Source: Candidatus Galligastranaerophilus intestinigallinarum
GTDB lineage: Bacteria > Cyanobacteriota > Vampirovibrionia > Gastranaerophilales > Gastranaerophilaceae
DNA: 16,475 bases
Reading direction: 5' to 3'
NCBI GenBank assembly: GCA_018715855.1
Contig: DVKW01000042.1
Location: forward strand, 1 to 16,475
The translations under genes and the position numbers were made by a program. Shown here piece after piece: positions 7,277-12,800 of the stretch; the stretch's first letter is position 1, and every line of letters starts with the position of its first letter. The notes under the pieces are model-generated. The model had not been told where the DNA came from, did no database searches, and saw only the letters and a program-made list of their open reading frames with translations.

Positions 7277-8229
7277 TGTTTGATTTTATAATGAAAATTT
7301 GTATATTGCTTGTAATGACCTTTATGACAGGGTTACTTGTTTATACAATTTTTAACAGAGACAGCAACTACCTGCTTGAAAGATTAAAAAGAGGCCATAG
7401 CGTTGTTAAAAGAAAAAGTATTTTAGATGATTTATTAGAAGTAATTAAGCCCTTTACGGTTGCCAATATGAAAAACAACAAAAATACGGGCTCAATTAAA
7501 CAAATGCTTATTCAATTGGGGCTTCCTGCCAATGAAAACGACATTATGGACTTTGAAAACAGAAGAATGTTAAGGCTTATCATAGTTTTAATGGTAAGCA
7601 CGGTTATAACATTTGTTTTTCTTCCGTTTTTAGACGCAGGCAAAGACGCAGGCTCCATAAAATTAATGCTTGGAACAGTTTTTATATGTCTTCCTTCTTT
7701 TGTTGCATATAAAAGCCCGACTTGGAACTTAAACACAAGAATTAAAAAGAAAGAAAAGGCTTTTGAAAAATTCTTCCCCGATGCAATAGACCTTCTTTGC
7801 GTTTGTGTGGAAGCGGGGTTAAGCATAGATAGCGCAATTGAAAGGGTTGGAAGAGAATTTACAAATTTTTCGCCTGAAGTTGGTGCTGAATTTAACAGAA
7901 TTGCAAAAGATATTTTATCGGGTGTTTCAAAACAAGATGCCCTAAGAGGGTTATCCGAAAGAGTTCATAATAAAGATATTCAATCTTTTGTTGCAATCAT
8001 TATTCAGGCAGATAAAATGGGCGCAAGTATATCATCCTCTCTTGCAATTTCTGCAGACAGCCTGAGAACAAAAAGGAAACAAAGGCTGGAAGCTTTGGTT
8101 TCTGCCGCAAGCACAAAAATGACAATTCCTTTGGTTTTATTTTTGCTGCCTGCAACATTTGCCGTCATTTTAACGCCTGCAATCATTCAGGTTGTAGAAA
8201 GCTTGGGTAAAATGAATGGCTTTAAGTAG
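7276..8229 (+). CDS. tadC: TadC, Tad inner-membrane platform protein
   Basis: A 317-residue second T2SSF-family platform protein, partner of TadB. A membrane helix lies at about 5-26, a cytoplasmic segment at 30-95, two helices near 99-118 and 128-145, and the T2SSF domain at 158-270. Its marks are KFFPDAIDLLCVCVEAGLSIDSAIERV (blocks FPDAIDLL and VEAGLSIDSAI), the later QADKMGASISSSL and the LRTKRKQRLEA block. One or two helices close the protein (about 282-305). The C-terminal sequence KMTIPLVLFLLPATFAVIL (read as KMTIPLVLF and LPATFAVIL) is the usual TadC ending. The first ATG shares one base with the tadB stop codon. The last 14 bases overlap ribD. No TadD, TadE or TadF gene follows, although they usually do in complete tad clusters. 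Confidence 0.92.
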   Translation: MFDFIMKICILLVMTFMTGLLVYTIFNRDSNYLLERLKRGHSVVKRKSILDDLLEVIKPFTVANMKNNKNTGSIKQMLIQLGLPANENDIMDFENRRMLRLIIVLMVSTVITFVFLPFLDAGKDAGSIKLMLGTVFICLPSFVAYKSPTWNLNTRIKKKEKAFEKFFPDAIDLLCVCVEAGLSIDSAIERVGREFTNFSPEVGAEFNRIAKDILSGVSKQDALRGLSERVHNKDIQSFVAIIIQADKMGASISSSLAISADSLRTKRKQRLEALVSAASTKMTIPLVLFLLPATFAVILTPAIIQVVESLGKMNGFK

Positions 8230-9265
8230 TGATGAAAAATATATAAAAATGTGCTTTTCTCTTGCAAAAAAAGGGAAAAATGATGTTCTTCCAAACCCGA
8301 TGGTAGGTTCTTTAATTGTTAAAGAAGGAAGAATAATTTCAAAAGGTTATCATAAAAAATACGGCGAATTTCACGCAGAAAGAAACGCCATTTTAAATGC
8401 AAAAGAAAACCTTGAAGGCGCAACCATTTATGTTAATTTAGAACCCTGCTCGCATTTTGGAAAAACACCCCCTTGTGCTGATTTAATAATAGAGAAAAAA
8501 ATTAAAAGGGTGGTTTTTTCTTCATTTGATAAAAACCCGAAAGTAAACGGAGTAAAAAAATTAAAAGAAGCTGGAATTGAAGTTATAGGCGGCGTTTTAG
8601 AAAAAGAAGGGGATGAATTAAACAAGGTTTTTTTCAAAAATATAACAAAAAAAATTCCCTATATTGCGCTTAAAACAGCAACAACACTTGATTCTAAAAT
8701 TGCAACTGAAAACTATAATTCAAAGTGGATTACAGGCGATAATTCAAGATTAGAAGTGATGAAATTAAGAAGCCTCTATCAAGCAATTATTACAGGCTCT
8801 AATACGGTTTTATCAGATAACCCCAAATTAACATCAAGAATAAAAGGGGGGATTAACCCTATTCGAATTATTATGGATAGAAAAGGGAAAATTCCCTTTG
8901 ATTACAACGTTTTTGAAAATGACGGCACAAGAATTATATTAATTGATAACACAAAAAGAAAATGCCCAAGCCACATTGAAAAAATCGGCTTTTTAAATAT
9001 GGATGAACTTTTAGAAAATTTATTTAATATGGGAATTTATTCCATTTTAATTGAATCAGGAAGGGGCTTGAATTCTGCCTTTTTAAAAGAAAAATGCGTT
9101 GATGAAATTTACCATTTTGTTGCCCCTAAAATTTTAGGCGGGGGAATTAACTTTATAGACGGTTTTAACCCCAAAAAAATTGATGAAAGTTTAATTGCAT
9201 ACGACCTTAAAATTAAAAAATTTGAACCCGATATTATGTTAAATTATAAACTTAAATATGAATAA
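8216..9265 (+). CDS. ribD: RibD, bifunctional riboflavin biosynthesis deaminase/reductase
   Basis: A 349-residue enzyme of normal length that catalyses two successive riboflavin steps in the cytoplasm: deamination of the 2,5-diamino-6-ribosylamino-pyrimidinone phosphate, then NADPH-dependent reduction of the ribosyl side chain. The N-terminal deaminase domain (1-145) has NPMVGSLIV (27-35), the zinc/catalytic HAE (His53, Glu55) and PCSHFGKTPPC (77-87; Cys78 and Cys87 bind zinc). The reductase domain (146-349) has LKTATTLDSKIA, SKWITGD (169-175), NTVLSDNP (196-203), IRIIMDR and the APKILGGG block (303-310). Both active sites look intact. The ATG lies inside the end of tadC, overlapping by 14 bases, so it is very likely cotranscribed with the Tad genes. 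No FMN riboswitch and no other rib gene is visible nearby. The stop codon is one base from the stop of the convergent gene. Confidence 0.95.
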   Translation: MALSSDEKYIKMCFSLAKKGKNDVLPNPMVGSLIVKEGRIISKGYHKKYGEFHAERNAILNAKENLEGATIYVNLEPCSHFGKTPPCADLIIEKKIKRVVFSSFDKNPKVNGVKKLKEAGIEVIGGVLEKEGDELNKVFFKNITKKIPYIALKTATTLDSKIATENYNSKWITGDNSRLEVMKLRSLYQAIITGSNTVLSDNPKLTSRIKGGINPIRIIMDRKGKIPFDYNVFENDGTRIILIDNTKRKCPSHIEKIGFLNMDELLENLFNMGIYSILIESGRGLNSAFLKEKCVDEIYHFVAPKILGGGINFIDGFNPKKIDESLIAYDLKIKKFEPDIMLNYKLKYE

Positions 9266-9266
9266 A

Positions 9267-9791
9267 TTATTGTTCAAAAAAAGCAATATTATCAAATTTT
9301 TTGCAAATTTCTTCCGCAACAAGATGAAGCTTTTTAATTAAAAGGTTTTTATTTAAAATAACGTCCAATAAAATTTCTGCTTCAAGATATGAATAATTTA
9401 AAATTTTTCCTAATTGTTCTTTTTTATAAAGTTCCCTTGTGCTTAAAACAAAAAACCTTGCCAATATTTTATTTATTTTTGAATAATAAATTAAATATTC
9501 AATTCCTCTGTCAAAAATATAAAAAATTAAAGGTTCGTCTGCCATCTCCATTTCATTTAAAAATTTAATAAATTTATTCAGTGTTAAATTTTTATTGTTA
9601 AAAGGAATTGAAAAAGGCTTTTTGTTTTTTTCTGAAATAATAAGTTCAAAATTTTTAGCATCAAAGTCAAAATTTGTAGCTTCAAAATTAATTTCAGAAA
9701 TTTTAGTTGGGTTTGATGAATTAAGTTTTAATAAAATTTCTTCTTCAAAAGATGTTTTATTCAACAAAAACTCGAATTTTGGTTTTTCCAT
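9267..9791 (-). CDS. Conserved-looking protein of unknown function, 174 residues
   Basis: I do not recognise this protein. It is rich in Lys, Asn, Phe, Leu, Ile and Glu, with two cysteines at most, no signal peptide and no convincing membrane helix. Residues 1-75 look like beta strands and loops (FEFLLNKTS, FELIISEKN, FSIPFNNKN). Residues 85-174 look mostly helical, with a hydrophobic core: FYIFDRGIEYLIYY, KILARFFVLST, YLEAEILLDVILNKN, LHLVAEEICKKF. This suggests a small two-part soluble domain, but no catalytic motif stands out. The gene is strikingly AT-rich even for this window. It lies downstream of the giant coiled-coil gene on the same strand. A terminator ends 20 bases upstream of its ATG, so it either depends on read-through or has a promoter within that terminator region. 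No Shine-Dalgarno sequence is obvious. It converges with ribD, with a single base between stop codons. Its long open frame supports a real gene. Confidence 0.65.
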   Translation of the reverse strand: MEKPKFEFLLNKTSFEEEILLKLNSSNPTKISEINFEATNFDFDAKNFELIISEKNKKPFSIPFNNKNLTLNKFIKFLNEMEMADEPLIFYIFDRGIEYLIYYSKINKILARFFVLSTRELYKKEQLGKILNYSYLEAEILLDVILNKNLLIKKLHLVAEEICKKFDNIAFFEQ

Positions 9792-9804
9792 TTTTCAATT
9801 ATCT

Positions 9805-9842
9805 TATAAAAAAATGCCTTTCTAAAATTAAGAAAGGCATTT
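9805..9842 (-). terminator. Rho-independent terminator of the giant coiled-coil gene
   Basis: AAATGCCTTTCT (9812-9823) and AGAAAGGCATTT (9831-9842) form a perfect 12-bp stem with a seven-base loop (AAAATTA on the plus strand). Read on the minus strand, the stem runs straight into a T-run and then TATAAG. It starts eight bases after the stop codon of the giant gene and ends about 20 bases before the ATG of the next gene. The plus-strand direction has only three Ts after the stem, so termination is probably one-way. Confidence 0.85.
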
Positions 9843-9850
9843 AAACTCAT

Positions 9851-12800
9851 CTATTCATCTATGCAAGATGAAATTATATGGTCAATTTTTGCCTGCATAT
9901 AATCCATCTTGTCTTCTAAGCCATCCATTCGGCTAATCAAGTTATCTTGTTTTTTCGTATTATCGTAGAATAAATCAATAAATTCTTTGATATCGAAAGT
10001 ATCTGATTGTTTTTGAGTGAAAGCTTCCATTTTATTTATCATATCTTCGATTTTGGTTTCTTGCACTCTGTATTTTTTGTAAATTGCCATAATTGCTTCT
10101 TCAAGCTTTTGGGGCATTGCTTGGTTCTTTTCGGATTGAATTAACCTTGTTTTAAGGTCTTCCATTTTAATTTTTTCTGATTTTTCAATTTTAGCAGCCA
10201 AAAGGTCTATTTTTGCAGTTGCATTTTTAAGCCAAGAATCAAAACGCATGATATCAGAACCAATTACTCTTGAAATTTTGGCGTTTTCAAGGTTTATGTT
10301 TTTAAGTTCAACAAGCCTTGCGGCAAATTCTTTAAAGTTTGTTAATTTATTATTTTTTTCTAAGTTGAGCCTTATTTTTGCAATGTCGGATTCAACATCT
10401 GCCAAAGTATAGCCTTTGTTTTCGCCATTTTCCGTTTCTTCTTCATTTTTAATTAAAACAGATTCAATTTTTGCAAATTTGTTTGTAAATTCTTTTGAAA
10501 TATCATTTAAAGTGGAATCTGCCCTTAATTTTAACTCATCTTTAATAATTTCATTATTGTGGTTTATTATTTCATAAATTCTATTATCAATTAATTTTTG
10601 AATATCGGTTAATTTATCCTCATATTCTGCTTGAAGCTTTTCTATTATGAAATCTACCCTGTTATCAAGCGCTTTTTTGTAGTCTTCATTTGTTCTGTTT
10701 ATTGCTTCAATTGTTTTTTCATCCAAATTATTAAGTGAATTATCAATAACGCCTTCTAATACAGAAACTTTTTCCTGCATTTTTTCTTCAAAGGAATTCA
10801 TTAATGTTTCTATAAGTTCGCTGTTGTCGTTTGCGCTTATTTTAGAAGTTAAAGAAGCTTTAATATCTTCCATTTCTTGTTTTAATTGGTCAATTAAGCC
10901 TTGAGCATTATTGCTTATTTCATTTTTAGCGTTTTGGACGTCATTTTTAAGGTTTGAAATGGAATTTTGAATTAATTCTTCTTTATTTTCGATTGATGAA
11001 ATTATATTTTCTTTTATTGAATTTATTTGGTTTTTGGCATTATCAATATTTTCATTTATATTATTTGTGTTTTCTTCAATTTTTTCTATAATGCCGTTTT
11101 TTCTTGAATCTGAAGAATTATTCAAAGCATATACAATTGAATTTTTAATGCCTTCTATTTTTTCTTCATCAAAAATGGTTTTTAGTTCATTGTATAAAAC
11201 TTCATTTTTAGAAGACGAAAGATTTTCAAACTCTTGAATTAAGGCTTCTTTAAGCTTTTGCAGGTCATCTTCATTTATGGTTTCTATATTTTCATTATTT
11301 GAAATTTGTTCTAAAAGCTGCTGGATTTTATTTTCAACATCGTTTTTAGCTTCAATATTTTCAGCTTTCAATTCTTGAATTGAAGTTTCAATATCTTCTT
11401 TGTTTGTTTTTGCGGTTTCATTTAAGTTTTCAATAAAGGCTTGAATTGAATTAACGCTTCTTTTTGTATCATCAAAATAATCTTTAAGGTTAAGGTCTGC
11501 TTTATTGATTGAATTTTCAAGGCTTTCTTTAATTGAATTAATATCATCAATTAATTTGTTGTTTTGTTCTTTTATATCATAAGTTTCAGCTGAAATTGTA
11601 CTATCCAGAGCGGTTTTAATGTTGTTGACATTTCCGATTAAAATATCATACCCTGTTTTTAAATTGTTCATTTCATCAGCAAATGAAGCTTTGATTTCTT
11701 CTTGGGTTTTTTCAATTTCATTTTTTAATTCGCCGATTTTTTCTTTAGTTTCCGTAAAGTCTGCCCTGTTGGAATTATTTAGGCTTGTTAATAAAGAATT
11801 TATTTCCGATTTAAGGTTATCTAAAATTTCTTTCGGGTTTTCATTTTCTCTTGAAGCCGAATTTTGGATGTTTGCTTCAATTGAATTAACGGCTTCCATT
11901 AAGCCTTGAATTGTATTTAACAATTCTTTTTTGTTTTCACTTGCAACATTTTTTAAATCTGATTTCAAAACTTCCAAATTTGCGCTTGTTGAATTAATTG
12001 CATTTTCAATGTTTTCAAAAGAAGCAGTATTGGAATCTGATGAATTTTCAATTTTTTCTTTTAAAAATTCAAAAGAATTGTTAATTGAAATTAATTTATC
12101 TTCCAAGTTGGATGAATTTTTTTCAATTTGTTCTTTTAATGTTGCTTCTATGGCTTTAATATTTTCATTTATCGAATTAATTGAAAATTCAATGCTAAGA
12201 TCGCTTTTATTTTCGGCATTTGCAAGTTTTGAATTTATTTCGTTTGTAAAATCTATAATGGAAGTTAATTTTTCCATTAAGTTTGCATTGTTTTCGTTTA
12301 AAATTTCTTTAATTTTTGAATCGAAGGAATTAAGCTTTTCATCCAAATTTGAATTTATTGAACCAAATTCCATGCCAAGTTTATTTGTTAATTCTTCAAT
12401 TGAAGAATTTAAAACGTTTGAAAGGTTTGAAATTTCTTCTATTTTAGAATTAAACGAAAGAAAATCGTTTTTAATTTGTTCGGAATTTTCTAAAATATCG
12501 GAAATATTGCTTGTTGTGGTTTTAATTAAGTTTATTCTTGCTTCTGAATTTTCTTTTGCGTTTATAATTTGCGCAAATTTTGAAACAATTTCTTTTGTTT
12601 GAACATCAAGGTTTTCTGTTATAAATGAAGTTAAAAGCTCGCTTTCTTGTTTCAGATAATTAACACTGTCCAACTGCATTTCATTTAATTGGTTTTTGAT
12701 TAATTCTCCCAAAATTGCTTTTTGCACTTCGTTTGCGCTATCTGCTATAAGCTTTGTTTGGTTTTGAATTTCAACTTTTGTTTGCCTGATTTCATTTAAC

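Noticed and set aside
11931..12602. A 223-residue plus-strand open frame opposite the giant gene
   Set aside because: Its Phe/Ser/Ile/Lys/Glu-only composition is what the antisense of Asn/Ser/Glu/Leu-rich coiled-coil codons gives. It has no ribosome-binding site or domain, and several similar frames occur along the same gene.
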